A DNA stretch of 64,000 nt from Saprospiraceae bacterium. Lineage in GTDB: Bacteria; Bacteroidota; Bacteroidia; Chitinophagales; Saprospiraceae. Both the position numbers and the translations under genes were made by a program. The number at the start of each line of letters is the position of its first letter. The first letter of the stretch is position 1. Below are positions 18,456 through 28,529 of the stretch, piece after piece. The stretch lies in contig JAHDHQ010000001.1 of the NCBI GenBank assembly GCA_020631235.1, positions 295,287-359,286 on the forward strand, in the 5' to 3' direction. The notes beneath the pieces are model-generated. The model did no database searches. It was not told the origin of the DNA and saw only the letters and a list, made by a program, of their open reading frames with translations.

Positions 18456-20699
18456 TTAATTCAGTAAAAGCACCTTTCCCTTACCCGCTATTTCTTCGTT
18501 CCTTGCATTTAAAAATCTGTACTGATACACAAATATTCCTTCTTTTTGTTTTTGTCCAATGTTGTTTTTTCTTCCATCCCAGCCTTCCTTAGAATCCGCT
18601 GTTTCAAATACCAGCTCGCCCCATCTATTCCATATTTGCAATCGAAAATCAGACATACCTTGTACTTCGCCTAGCCCTCTAAAAGTCTCATTTTTACCAT
18701 CAAAATTTGGTGTGAAAGCATTAGGAAAATAGAAAAAATCTAAAGGTTTAATATTCAGTGTTTTTTTGATAGTATCTGTACATCCATTGGCATGAAAACT
18801 AACTAATTGGACTTCGTAAATTCCTGTATCTACAAATTCAAAACTAGGGTGTTCTTTTGACGAGTAGTCATGTTCATTAAATCGCCATTCCCATGCTTCA
18901 CTCTCCTGAGATTCGTTATTAAATTCTACTAAATTATTGATTGCATTTAGATCTTGTGGTGTATAACTAAATTGAGATAAAGGGCTTTCAAGTACTTGTA
19001 TGTAGTCTTCAAATAAGCCCGTATTTTGACAAGCCAATAAAGATTCCACCTCAAGACTTATAGTATAGATCCCAGGTGTATTGTATTCATGTACTGGTGA
19101 TACTTCCGCGGACTTCTCACCATCACCAAAATCCCATAAAACCGTATAATCCTTATTAATGACTCCACTCAATTCTTCAAAAGAAATAAGTGAAGGAGCA
19201 CAACTTTTAAAAGCTGAAACCCCCAAAGACAAGTCGGTTGGAACTGGGTGATAAGAAATAGTGGTATTAGCTGTATCTTTACATGCGTTATCATCCTCCA
19301 CTCTAAGCTCAATTTCATAATTGCCGGAGGTCGACAATAGAATTTCAGGAAACTGCATCTCATAGATCTGACCATCCACCTCCCAAGTCCAATCAACAAT
19401 CGAACTGAATGGACTATCTGTCTCATCGATCAGATGTATAGGTGCTATAAGACAAGAATCAAATTCAACACTCAGAGCTGCTTCTACGGGCGGGAAAATA
19501 TCTACACTGATAAAAGCTGTATCTGCACAGAATAATCCTTCATTAATGATCATTTGCCCTTGATAATTACCGTAATCTGGGAAAGTTAATGTCCAGTCTC
19601 TTTGGTCATTAGTAATCATTTCTCCACCAAGATTAAAACTCCAAAAATAATTTTCAATATTATTTTCTAATCCACTCTGGTTTTTAAAATCTACCGTTTG
19701 CTCACCACAAGATTTGTAATAAAACTGCTTGTCTCCCACTTGTTCGATATCGATATCGACATATACTTCCGGTTGGCAATCTTCTACATTAAACTGAAAA
19801 TCTCTAATAATCTCGCCTATCTTGACACCATTTCTATATTCTTCAACACAAACACCAACTAAGAATCTGCCTAATGTATTAGCAACCCCAGTCATAAGAC
19901 CAGTAGCAGGATCTATTTTAACTGTGGGATTACCTCCTAGAGGAGTCGTGGAAGTATATTGGGGTCTTAAACTCACCACATCAAAAGGAGGTAAACAGTT
20001 TTGTGGATTAGGGCTGATGCCATTGCATGCTCCGGGATTACCTGTCACATCACCGCCGGCAGTATATACATCACAAAAAGAATACCTCAGTTCATCCCCA
20101 TCAGCATCTGTGGCAGACTGAAATAAAGAAAGTTCATAACTGCCACAAATAAAAATAGGAGGCAGTTCGTCAAAGACAGGGTTTGTATTGCATAACTGCT
20201 GACCCAAGGGAGATATAACATTAGTCAACGCTATTCCCGTAAGTTCAGGATCAAAAATATTCAACACACTTGCGTTACGACAACACTTTTGATAAGCAAT
20301 CATATAAGATTGGTTAATGATGTCTATATCTTCAATGCTAAATGAATATTCACATGACTCCACTCCTACCTCATCTATGGGCTCCTCTAAACATGGATAA
20401 TCAATGCCTATTATTTCATTAGGATCACCCATAATATCGCTTTGGTATAAATCCACAAACTCCCAATCTCCATTAGCTGTTTGCCTGTACAAGCCAAAGT
20501 TTGCAACATCCTCACAATCTGAACCACCAGATTTGCTATCTCTATAAACCGAACAATAAATTTGAAAACTAGCTTGATTATTCGTTTGGCCTAGACACTC
20601 ATACCGCATTAATCCCCCTACTATATGGCTTGCTGATAAATCAGCTTGGCTTAAGCATAGAATGATAAAGGATAAGTGTATAAGATGTTTTTTGTTCAA
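18456..20699 (-). CDS. PKD-repeat surface protein with T9SS type B sorting domain (ATHIVGG family, paralogue 2)
   Basis: A 747-residue tandem paralogue of the next gene downstream, with the same domain order: signal peptide (ending SA/S), HIVGG module with CCRN, a PKD-like region (WDFGDGE), and a type B C-terminal domain (YFPNAFTPNFDGKNE, IWNRWGELVF, GWDGRKN). The two proteins align along their whole length by eye, including the Q-D-F-Q-F-N-V type joint between module and PKD region, which points to a tandem duplication. Probably cotranscribed with the downstream copy, as no terminator is seen between them. Confidence 0.88.
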   Translation of the reverse strand: MNKKHLIHLSFIILCLSQADLSASHIVGGLMRYECLGQTNNQASFQIYCSVYRDSKSGGSDCEDVANFGLYRQTANGDWEFVDLYQSDIMGDPNEIIGIDYPCLEEPIDEVGVESCEYSFSIEDIDIINQSYMIAYQKCCRNASVLNIFDPELTGIALTNVISPLGQQLCNTNPVFDELPPIFICGSYELSLFQSATDADGDELRYSFCDVYTAGGDVTGNPGACNGISPNPQNCLPPFDVVSLRPQYTSTTPLGGNPTVKIDPATGLMTGVANTLGRFLVGVCVEEYRNGVKIGEIIRDFQFNVEDCQPEVYVDIDIEQVGDKQFYYKSCGEQTVDFKNQSGLENNIENYFWSFNLGGEMITNDQRDWTLTFPDYGNYQGQMIINEGLFCADTAFISVDIFPPVEAALSVEFDSCLIAPIHLIDETDSPFSSIVDWTWEVDGQIYEMQFPEILLSTSGNYEIELRVEDDNACKDTANTTISYHPVPTDLSLGVSAFKSCAPSLISFEELSGVINKDYTVLWDFGDGEKSAEVSPVHEYNTPGIYTISLEVESLLACQNTGLFEDYIQVLESPLSQFSYTPQDLNAINNLVEFNNESQESEAWEWRFNEHDYSSKEHPSFEFVDTGIYEVQLVSFHANGCTDTIKKTLNIKPLDFFYFPNAFTPNFDGKNETFRGLGEVQGMSDFRLQIWNRWGELVFETADSKEGWDGRKNNIGQKQKEGIFVYQYRFLNARNEEIAGKGKVLLLN

Positions 20700-20895
20700 T
20701 GCAGTTTATTCTTTTGACTAAACGGAAAATATAATTCAAAAAGTATCTTGATGATAATAGACATGTATGAGACCAAACGTTGTCAAATTATGTATGTTTT
20801 TTAAAAATAATTTGAGCTAGATATACTATTTGGTGATGCTTTATACGTTTTGGTCTTGATTTTGTGAAGAATGACCTGACCAAATTAAAGACTTT

Positions 20896-21474
20896 ATGTA
20901 TTTACCCGAACCAGAAATTGACAGACTTGTCAATGCTTTGAGCCGTGGAAAAACCGTTTTATTGCCCTCTGACACCATTTGGGGGATTTCTTGTGATGCA
21001 TTCAATGTGGCATCAGTAAAAGAAGTAATAAGGCTTAAAAAATCTGCACCAGACAAAAAATTTATTCTGCTAGTTTCTTCATTAGAAATGCTAAAATCAT
21101 GCATTGACGACATTCATCCTAGAGTTCAAACTCTCCTGAATTATTACGAGAAACCGACCAGTTGTATTTATCAGGCGGCTGAAGATTTTCCTAAGCATTT
21201 AGTAGCTGCAGAAGGAACAGTCGGCATTCGCTGGGTCCGAGAAGGAATCATTTTGGATATCATCGAAAAATTTGGCAGACCAATAGTGTCAACCAGTGCC
21301 AACTTTACAGGTGAGCCTTTCCCTGGTTCCTTTGATGATATTTCTCAAGGATTAAAAGACGAAATTGATGTGATTCCTACACTTAATTTTGAAGATCAAT
21401 CAAAGAAAATGGGAACACCCAGTGTTATTATTAGCTATGATGATGATGGCGAATTAATATTCATTAGATCTTAG
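20896..21474 (+). CDS. L-threonylcarbamoyladenylate synthase (Sua5/YciO/YrdC family)
   Basis: A 192-residue single YrdC domain of the TsaC type, without the Sua5 extension. Motifs: LPSDTIWGISCDA near the N-terminus (the T-x-T/I-x-G-L-like substrate site), I-x-x-L-K-K, G-x-V-G-I-R-W, and P-I-V-S-T-S-A-N-F-T-G. It makes threonylcarbamoyl-AMP from threonine, bicarbonate and ATP for t6A37 of ANN-decoding tRNAs. YciO-type paralogues look similar, so the exact role is not certain. It sits alone between minus-strand genes. Confidence 0.85.
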   Translation: MYLPEPEIDRLVNALSRGKTVLLPSDTIWGISCDAFNVASVKEVIRLKKSAPDKKFILLVSSLEMLKSCIDDIHPRVQTLLNYYEKPTSCIYQAAEDFPKHLVAAEGTVGIRWVREGIILDIIEKFGRPIVSTSANFTGEPFPGSFDDISQGLKDEIDVIPTLNFEDQSKKMGTPSVIISYDDDGELIFIRS

Positions 21475-21549
21475 CACAGATGCCGCGGATTAATTAGATT
21501 AACACAACATTGGGCAAAAAAAATGGTTAATCCAACTCTATATAGAATC

Positions 21550-21582
21550 AAAAAATCCCCATCAACCGCAGCTGATGAGGAT
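21550..21582 (-). terminator. Probable terminator after the 932-residue TonB receptor
   Basis: Stem ATCCCCATCA / TGATGAGGAT with one mismatch, 8-base loop, followed on the minus strand by a T run. It lies about 30 bases after the stop codon. Confidence 0.65.
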
Positions 21583-21609
21583 TACTTACTTACAAAATCT
21601 TTTCTTTAA

Positions 21610-24408
21610 TTAGAATTTTCTTTCAAAAGAAAATCCAATATTCATTCCTGGATGAAATTGTTGGAAAACTTCTCTTTCGCCACCTTCCCACTCATAAAAT
21701 CTGATATTATCTTGATTTAATAAATTGTCAGCTGTTAAGCTCAATGTATTTTGTCCAAATGACTTAATAATCTTAAATTTCAAAGAATGAAAAGGATTGT
21801 TATACACATCTGGTATAGATCCTGCTCCCGCAATGCTTAACCTTCTGCCTTGAAGATTATAAGCTATCGATGTTTGGAGCCCGGTTTCTGGTATATTATA
21901 ACTTAAGCCAGCATTTACTGAAAAAGGTGATAGACCTAAGAATGCATTTCTTGTACCTGCAGATTGGCCATTCTCATCTAATACATCAACACTTGATTCA
22001 ACATAAGTAAAATTTGCGTTGGCTCCTAGATTTTTCAGCACTGGCGAAATAAAGCCAAGGTTTGTTCTAAACTCCACTTCAGTACCTATCATCTGACCTT
22101 GATCTTGGTTTCGAGGAGTAATGGATGCTGGCTCAAAACTAGCATAAGGTACTAATTCAATCGGTTTATCGAAATGCTTATAAAATCCGCTTACAGAGAC
22201 CATTTGGCCTGGAGCAAAAAAGTATTCCCATCTTAAATCTACATTGGTAATATCTGTCGACTCTAAATCTATATTTCCATAATAGGCTCTGCCTGAAATT
22301 CTATCTTGAATCTGAGCAATTGACTTTTCTTTAAAGGTGGGTCTTGCTACTGTTCTGTTGGCCGATAATCGAACATTCATTTTTTGGGTGGCAGCAAATA
22401 CAAAGTTTAATGATGGAAGAAAATCTATATCATCTAAGACTTTTTCTCTATTGTATTTCCGTGTACCTTGATTGTTTTCTCCTGTATATCGTATATCGCT
22501 TTTTTCTACTCTAAGACCATAGATTGCCTTAAACTTTTTAGTAATAGGCAACTCGTTTAAAACATATCCTGAAAGAATATTAAAGTTGGACTCATACATA
22601 TTAGCTGCTTCAAAACTACCTCTAGGAGATATTTGGGTTACATATACTCCTTTGCCTGTTTCTGCAGACCAGATATTTTCCTCACTGAATAAATTGTCTG
22701 GTTCACCATTTATATCAAAGCTGAACTGATTTTTGATTGAAAAGAAGAAGTTGGTAATCGCAAAATCTCTATGTTTCATGACCATACCTCCACCAGCTTT
22801 TAACTTACTTTCTAATCCTGACCATTGGTTGAATTTATAGCTTACATCAAATTTGGCATTATGCGACTGTTCGTTTAAGTCTCTCCAAACTCGATTAATG
22901 GAAGCACCCACTGAAGGTCTCCATTCTAAACCTATCTCTGTTTGCTCAAAACCAGTACTTCTTATGTCTGGATCCTGGACATTAATAAAAGTAGGCGCAT
23001 ACTTCCATACTAATTCAATATTTCCAGTATTACCAAATACATGCTTTCCATCGACCAAAATACTGTTAACCGAACGTTGATTATATTCTAAATTATGCTT
23101 AATGATAGTGGAAGGATTAGACTCTAAATTTCGTTGAGTCAACAAGGCCGCTGTACTTGTACCATTTTGTAATACTAGATATTTAAGTCCTACTCTGTGG
23201 TTTTTTCTTTTGGCTGAGATACCAGCCATCGCGCTTGTAAAGTTGTTTCTACTAGATACAGGTCCTGTAGACATTTGCTCGGCTAAAAGTTTAGTTTCGC
23301 CTGGCTCATTCGGTAAAAGGAATATATTATTCGCTAAATTATCGTAATGATTAAAATTCTCTTTCCAGTTAGCTGCAAATAAATAACCTATAGTGGCACC
23401 TGTTGTTTCGATTTGATTTCCGGTGCTGAAAGACAAACTTTTATCCAAGTTATTCCCGGTTTCTTGAGCACTCATTATGGGACTAAAAGACTGAGTCATA
23501 GATTTTAATTGTGGATCATCTAAACTTTCGTCAGGAATAGGCTCATAACGATTTATAGGTAATGCACGTGTGCCGTCATCTATACCTAGCCAGTCTAGAT
23601 TTCCTCCTTGATATGAAAGTGCATTGGCTCTAAAATGCTGACTCATATTATAGTTTGCAGAAAAACCCACATTGGTAAATTTTTCTTCTGGGAAATCTTT
23701 GGTCACCACATCGACAACACCTCCCGAAAAATCTCCAGGAAGGTCTGGCGAAAATGATTTATAAACAATGATATTATCAATAATATTGGTTGGAAATATG
23801 TCCATCTCTACTGAGTTTCGATCTGGATCCAAACCTGGCATATCCATTCCATTTAATATGGTTTTAGAATATCGATCACCTAATCCTCTGACATAAACAT
23901 GTTTGCCGCCTTCTATGGAAACTCCCGTTACTCTTTTTAATGCTTCTCCTGCATTGCTGTCTCCAATTTTTCTAAAAGACTGAGATGAGACTCCATCTAA
24001 AAGATTTGCAGACTTTCTTTGGATAGTCATTAAAGCTGTTTCGGTATTTCTAACTTGTTTTGCCTTAATGACCACTTCTTCAATTAAAGCCGATTCTTCT
24101 AATAGTCTTAAGTCTAATAGAGTGACCTCATCAGGTTTTACCTGAATATTTTCTTGTACTAGATCAGAATAACCTAAATAAGAAACTGTCAAAGAATAAG
24201 TACCCGCTTCTAATTCCAAGGAGTAATTACCATCTAGATCAGTGGAAGTTCCTTCTGATGTTCCAGTTAGCAAAACATTGGCAAATAAAATTGCTTCTCC
24301 GGTAGCGTCGTCAATGACAGCTCCTCTAATGGTACCGGATTGTGCATATACACTTGATCCGGCACTTAGTAAAAAAATAAAAGCTATTAGCTTTTTTAAA
24401 TGTTGCAT
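21610..24408 (-). CDS. Large TonB-dependent receptor paired with the beta-helix lipoprotein
   Basis: A 932-residue receptor with a signal peptide ending near VYAQ, a carboxypeptidase-regulatory domain (about residues 25-110; GTIRGAVIDDATGEAI), a plug (about 130-245; GGKHVYVRGLGDRYSKTILNG, then DLPGDFSGGVVDV), and a barrel ending in FERKF. The plug type is seen in large receptors that often sit beside secreted or lipoprotein partners. It is the second gene after the beta-helix lipoprotein, 70 bases apart, with a hairpin between them. The neighbourhood suggests uptake of phosphate-containing compounds, but this is inference from context only. Confidence 0.88.
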   Translation of the reverse strand: MQHLKKLIAFIFLLSAGSSVYAQSGTIRGAVIDDATGEAILFANVLLTGTSEGTSTDLDGNYSLELEAGTYSLTVSYLGYSDLVQENIQVKPDEVTLLDLRLLEESALIEEVVIKAKQVRNTETALMTIQRKSANLLDGVSSQSFRKIGDSNAGEALKRVTGVSIEGGKHVYVRGLGDRYSKTILNGMDMPGLDPDRNSVEMDIFPTNIIDNIIVYKSFSPDLPGDFSGGVVDVVTKDFPEEKFTNVGFSANYNMSQHFRANALSYQGGNLDWLGIDDGTRALPINRYEPIPDESLDDPQLKSMTQSFSPIMSAQETGNNLDKSLSFSTGNQIETTGATIGYLFAANWKENFNHYDNLANNIFLLPNEPGETKLLAEQMSTGPVSSRNNFTSAMAGISAKRKNHRVGLKYLVLQNGTSTAALLTQRNLESNPSTIIKHNLEYNQRSVNSILVDGKHVFGNTGNIELVWKYAPTFINVQDPDIRSTGFEQTEIGLEWRPSVGASINRVWRDLNEQSHNAKFDVSYKFNQWSGLESKLKAGGGMVMKHRDFAITNFFFSIKNQFSFDINGEPDNLFSEENIWSAETGKGVYVTQISPRGSFEAANMYESNFNILSGYVLNELPITKKFKAIYGLRVEKSDIRYTGENNQGTRKYNREKVLDDIDFLPSLNFVFAATQKMNVRLSANRTVARPTFKEKSIAQIQDRISGRAYYGNIDLESTDITNVDLRWEYFFAPGQMVSVSGFYKHFDKPIELVPYASFEPASITPRNQDQGQMIGTEVEFRTNLGFISPVLKNLGANANFTYVESSVDVLDENGQSAGTRNAFLGLSPFSVNAGLSYNIPETGLQTSIAYNLQGRRLSIAGAGSIPDVYNNPFHSLKFKIIKSFGQNTLSLTADNLLNQDNIRFYEWEGGEREVFQQFHPGMNIGFSFERKF

Positions 24409-24431
24409 GATTAAGATTTGTAAGTAGTAAA

Positions 24432-24461
24432 AAGATGAGTGGAAGATTTACCACTCATCTT
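24432..24461 (-). terminator. Intercistronic hairpin between lipoprotein and TonB receptor genes
   Basis: Perfect 11-bp stem AAGATGAGTGG (24432-24442) / CCACTCATCTT (24451-24461) with an 8-base loop; on the minus strand it is followed by TTTTTAC. Only 23 bases remain before the receptor start codon and no TAnnTTTG element is visible there, so it probably acts as a partial terminator or RNA-stabilising hairpin within the operon. Confidence 0.65.
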
Positions 24462-24478
24462 AGTATTTTGTTTTTTAT

Positions 24479-25816
24479 TTATTGGATCCACCCTTTTTGG
24501 GCAGCTAGTGTCCAGTCAAAAACACTGGTGTTTGCTCCACCTGAACAAGCCCCTATAGTATTTCCATCGGTAGTCATCTGACTGATTGCCGCTGAATTAT
24601 AATCCGTAGCTACTGCGTTAAAACAGTCTTCTTCACCTGGATCATCATCTGAATAAATGGTGATTAAGTTCGCAGTGCCATCAAACATGTTATTCTCAAA
24701 AGATAGACGACCTTCAACAAAATTTGTGTGTGAATCACTTTTTTCTAAACAGTCAGCATCTGGATCAAAAGAACATCTAACTTTTAAATCTGTGGAATAT
24801 CCTTTGAAGCAAATCCCTCTAGTTAAGCCTATGGATTTAGATTTATAATCACCAGGGAAAGTTTTTAATTGGTCATAAGCAACACAGGTTCCATTCAGAA
24901 GGGTGAATGCTCCGTCAGTATATGTTGTGCTTTCTGGCCCATCAATTTCTAGTGCTTCATCCGTATCATCACCTCCATGACCTATGTAAAAATTATTAAT
25001 AGTACCTGCATAATTTTGGTCAATGTCGATGGCATCATCTCCTTGCCAAGTTACGATAGCATTGGTAACATTTACTGTACCTCCAAAAAACTCAATACCA
25101 TCATCCAGATTTGCTGTAACTTCAACGTTTTCGATAAGGGTACCTGTTCCAACTCCACCTAGGGTAATCCCATTTATCTCATTACCTTCTCCGATTTCTG
25201 CTCCTCCATGTCTGACAGAAACATATCGCAAAATACCTGAATTATCGGCTGGATCATCTCCACCATACAATCCATACTCCTCATCACCTGGTAATCCTTC
25301 TATTAATGATTCTGTATCGCCATCTGCAGCAGATATTGGTGCACGTCCTAGGATGATTAATCCACCCCACTTTTGATTGTCTGTTTCGTCTAGATTAGTT
25401 CCGGCAGTCTCACCCAGTGCTATATTATCCAATGTAGAAGTGAAAATTATAGGATTATCAGCTGTACCTTCAGCGATTATTTTTCCTCCGCGAGCTACGA
25501 TTAACGCTGATGCTGAAGATCCTGATCCTTGTTCTCCCTTAATGATTGTTCCAGCGTCAATAGTGAGTGTTGCGCCTGCTTCGACAACTACTTTACCTGA
25601 AATAACATGAATTTCATCATTTGATAAGCTTAGATCTGAACTAATGGTTGCAGGTAGACTTGTACTTGCATTATCTTCAATGCAATCTCCTTCTACGCAT
25701 GTGAAGCCTGGATCACAAATAACATCATCACAGGGTTCGCCGCAACTCACAGTGAACAGTCCTAAAATAAAAAGTGCTACAATTGATTGGTTTTTTAGTT
25801 TCTCCTTTGTCAACAT
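24479..25816 (-). CDS. Surface lipoprotein with predicted parallel beta-helix
   Basis: A 445-residue protein. The N-terminus is a lipoprotein signal (…LGLFTVSC) followed by a short EGF-like cysteine cluster (C-D-D-V-I-C-D-P-G-F-T-C-V-E-G-D-C). The rest is rich in G, N, D and T with recurring V-x-V/I and E-G-T-A-D-N-P-I-I-F-T patterns, which fit a right-handed parallel beta-helix; acidic D-D/E-D stretches suggest Ca2+ binding. Database entries of this type are often mislabelled as transporters; there are no membrane segments here. First gene of an operon with the 932-residue TonB receptor, so a cell-surface partner of that receptor is a reasonable inference. Confidence 0.7.
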   Translation of the reverse strand: MLTKEKLKNQSIVALFILGLFTVSCGEPCDDVICDPGFTCVEGDCIEDNASTSLPATISSDLSLSNDEIHVISGKVVVEAGATLTIDAGTIIKGEQGSGSSASALIVARGGKIIAEGTADNPIIFTSTLDNIALGETAGTNLDETDNQKWGGLIILGRAPISAADGDTESLIEGLPGDEEYGLYGGDDPADNSGILRYVSVRHGGAEIGEGNEINGITLGGVGTGTLIENVEVTANLDDGIEFFGGTVNVTNAIVTWQGDDAIDIDQNYAGTINNFYIGHGGDDTDEALEIDGPESTTYTDGAFTLLNGTCVAYDQLKTFPGDYKSKSIGLTRGICFKGYSTDLKVRCSFDPDADCLEKSDSHTNFVEGRLSFENNMFDGTANLITIYSDDDPGEEDCFNAVATDYNSAAISQMTTDGNTIGACSGGANTSVFDWTLAAQKGWIQ

Positions 25817-25834
25817 ATTTTTTTTTTGATGTTA

Positions 25835-25842
25835 CAAAGGTA
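25835..25842 (-). promoter_or_regulatory. -7 element of the lipoprotein-TonB operon
   Basis: The minus strand reads TACCTTTG (exact TAnnTTTG), 18 bases upstream of the start codon, with a TTG about 21 bases further upstream (25864-25866 as CAA on plus) as a possible -33 element. Confidence 0.55.
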
Positions 25843-25917
25843 GATTGAGGTTTAGCGCTCTTCCAAGATTTACATTTTATGGGTTTGTTAATTAATTATG
25901 GAAAATCCATGAGTTTA

Positions 25918-25934
25918 TTAACCCTGAGTTAACA
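25918..25934 (+). promoter_or_regulatory. Pho-box-like direct repeat upstream of the lipoprotein operon
   Basis: TTAACC-N5-TTAACA with 11-bp period, about 100 bases upstream of the lipoprotein start and in the opposite orientation to that gene. It resembles the 11-bp-spaced TTAACA repeats bound by PhoP in Bacillus and those found beside the porin gene in this window, but has no matching -7 element on the plus strand. Confidence 0.35.
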
Positions 25935-26030
25935 TTGAGTACATCTTGGCTTAATATTACTTAAATTATAGAACTAGGATTATAATTTCCAAGCTAAGCA
26001 GGTTCCAATAGTGCTTAGATATAACAAGCC

Positions 26031-28415
26031 TTAAAAAGAAATCTTATAGGCAATATTCGGAATCACACCGTAATCTGTTGTTTCTTTTACCGCATTGATG
26101 TCAGGATCATAGGATCGATCAATGACCGATCTACTGGTATATAAATTTTTAATACTTAAACTTAATTCCGAAGCATATTTTGGACGACTAATTCTTCGAG
26201 TAATCTTAAAATCTAAATTATATAAGGCTGGATTTCTTAATGAATAAGGATCGCTCAAATCATATCTAGTAGACCCATACAATTCAGAAGCTTCCAAATC
26301 TATTGGATTGTAGTAAGTGCCTCCTGCATGGCGCCAATGTAAATTAAGTCCTAGACTTCGTTGTTTATTCTTTTTAGGCTTGCGCTGAAATTCTTTTCCA
26401 ATTAAGATATTGTAAGAATAATTTTGGTCAAACTGTGCGGATCTCCATACATCGTCGCCTGCCTTATAGGCTGCATCAAATACGGATCCTGAAATCATGT
26501 AGTAAAAATCATTTTTTGTGAATTGTTGAAGCATGACTTCAAAGCCATAATTCCTGCCTTCACCTACATTATCTAAGGCTACTACTGGAATCGTTTGGTA
26601 AGCGTTCTGTACTGAATAACTCCCATTTATTTCAGCTGGAACATCGTACATATATTGGTAATACAATTCCATAGAAAACTTAAGCGACTTATTTAACATC
26701 CTTGTATAATTAGCCACTAAGTGGTGTGCTTTAAAAAAGTTTAAATCCTTGTTTGGTAATGTTGTTTGGCCGTCATCACCTAAGGACTCTACAAAATAGA
26801 ATGGCATACTCTCTACTCTTGAATGATGCCCGTAAGAAATAGACATACTAGAATTATAGTCATGCTTGTAAATGAGGGCCAGTCTTGGATCAATGCTGGA
26901 TTTTCCATTCAATGCAAAATACATATAATGTAGTCCTCCAGATAAATCTAAATTTTGAGTAAGACTAAACTTTGACTGAGTAAACATCTGAATATATTGG
27001 CTAGCACCTGAAGTAAAAGCCAAAGTATCTAGCCCATCTTTTTGTTTATTAAACAGTGCACCATTATACATATGATCTACATGATTAATGATAAATCCAG
27101 TTTTATTGTAATGTTTATTACTAAACTTTCGATTATAATCAGCGGCTACATTGATTCTCATCTCTGTAAGATTCGAAATTTGTGTGTCATATTCACTTAG
27201 ATCATCATCTATGAATTTTGAATCATCAAAGTACTCTCCATTCGAAACAGAAGCAGCTGCATGAAAATAGGCATCCTTTTTCAGTGGCTGATAATATGCC
27301 GCCCCTACGCTTCCTGAATTAGAACCCCAGTTTCGTTCTACCCTTCTTGCATCCTCATCCCACATACTAGAATCTCTTTCGGCCTCAAGCAAAAGATTGC
27401 CACTACCTCCCACTCCAAATATTTTTACTACTCCGTTGTTTTTTAGTGGAAAGTTTAGGTTAAATGACAAATCTTGGTAACCTGGCCTAACTCCTCCTAC
27501 ATCGATTATGTTTGCTAACAAACCTAAGGTAGAATATCGATAATTAACAATGTAAGAGGCTTTGCTTTTTTTAGAAAATGGACCTTCCGTTGCAAAGTCT
27601 AAACCAAAAATACTCGCTTTAAAAGTATGTTCCCGATGTTCATCATTTCCATGCCTAAATCGAAAATCAAACACGCCATTGACTACATTGCCAAATTCCG
27701 CAGGAAAAGCACTGGAAAAGAAATCACTGTTGCTAAGAAGTTCTGTACTAAACTGGGTCACGAAACCTCCAGAATTTCCCAATATAGAGAAGTGATTAGG
27801 ATTGTGAATGGGTACTCCTTCTAAGCGATACAACATATTCGCTCCTGAATTTCCTCTAACGGTAAAATCATTAAAACCTCCTCCTTGTTGGATTACCCCA
27901 GGAAAAGCTGTGAGCACACGCATCGGATCATCCCAGCTACCGGCAAATTGTTTGGTCTGCTCCGGTGTAATGGTGTAGGCGCTTAAAGCTGCCATAGGAT
28001 TTATAGCCTGCCCTCGCATAGGATTAGCTGATATTTCTACTGACTCAAGTGTAATGTTTGAAGCTTCAAGCAAAAGATCAAGAACCACTTCTTTGGCTGA
28101 AGATAATTGTATATCTTCTACGATTAAGGGTGTATAAAAAGCAATTCTTGCCGTCAGCCTAACTTGACCAATAGGAAGATCTGATAAAAAATAATCTCCA
28201 TTCTCATCGCTTAAAGCAACGGCAATCACTTGATCGTCTTCTATGCTATTAAGTTCGATAATTACACCAGGCAAAGATGCCAGTGTTTCTTTATCTATTG
28301 CTTTGCCTCGAATGGATTGTGTGTATTCTTGACTAAAACCAACATTGGACAAACTAAAAATACAAATTGTCAAACAAACAAAATTTATAAAAAACTTGCA
28401 ACTCGATCGTACCAT
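26031..28415 (-). CDS. TonB-dependent receptor, divergent from the phosphate porin operon
   Basis: A 794-residue protein with a signal peptide ending near GFSQ, a carboxypeptidase-regulatory domain (about residues 33-118; SIRGKAIDKETLASLPGV), a plug (about 145-255; DDPMRVLTAFPGV, NSGANMLYRLEGVPIHNPNH) and a barrel ending YKISF. The regulatory region of about 300 bp upstream is shared with the plus-strand porin gene and contains two Pho-box-like sites. Coregulation by phosphate is therefore plausible, but its own -7 element is weak (TAATTTTA near 28427-28420), and its substrate is not known. Confidence 0.88.
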   Translation of the reverse strand: MVRSSCKFFINFVCLTICIFSLSNVGFSQEYTQSIRGKAIDKETLASLPGVIIELNSIEDDQVIAVALSDENGDYFLSDLPIGQVRLTARIAFYTPLIVEDIQLSSAKEVVLDLLLEASNITLESVEISANPMRGQAINPMAALSAYTITPEQTKQFAGSWDDPMRVLTAFPGVIQQGGGFNDFTVRGNSGANMLYRLEGVPIHNPNHFSILGNSGGFVTQFSTELLSNSDFFSSAFPAEFGNVVNGVFDFRFRHGNDEHREHTFKASIFGLDFATEGPFSKKSKASYIVNYRYSTLGLLANIIDVGGVRPGYQDLSFNLNFPLKNNGVVKIFGVGGSGNLLLEAERDSSMWDEDARRVERNWGSNSGSVGAAYYQPLKKDAYFHAAASVSNGEYFDDSKFIDDDLSEYDTQISNLTEMRINVAADYNRKFSNKHYNKTGFIINHVDHMYNGALFNKQKDGLDTLAFTSGASQYIQMFTQSKFSLTQNLDLSGGLHYMYFALNGKSSIDPRLALIYKHDYNSSMSISYGHHSRVESMPFYFVESLGDDGQTTLPNKDLNFFKAHHLVANYTRMLNKSLKFSMELYYQYMYDVPAEINGSYSVQNAYQTIPVVALDNVGEGRNYGFEVMLQQFTKNDFYYMISGSVFDAAYKAGDDVWRSAQFDQNYSYNILIGKEFQRKPKKNKQRSLGLNLHWRHAGGTYYNPIDLEASELYGSTRYDLSDPYSLRNPALYNLDFKITRRISRPKYASELSLSIKNLYTSRSVIDRSYDPDINAVKETTDYGVIPNIAYKISF

Positions 28416-28529
28416 ATAGTAAAATTACTCGAGTCCAGATTAGCTTTTTGCATCTACTTTGTCATTAATATGTAAAAAAGTAACTGGTCTTGAAAAATAT
28501 GGTTTAAATCATAAGTGATTAAAGAAGAT

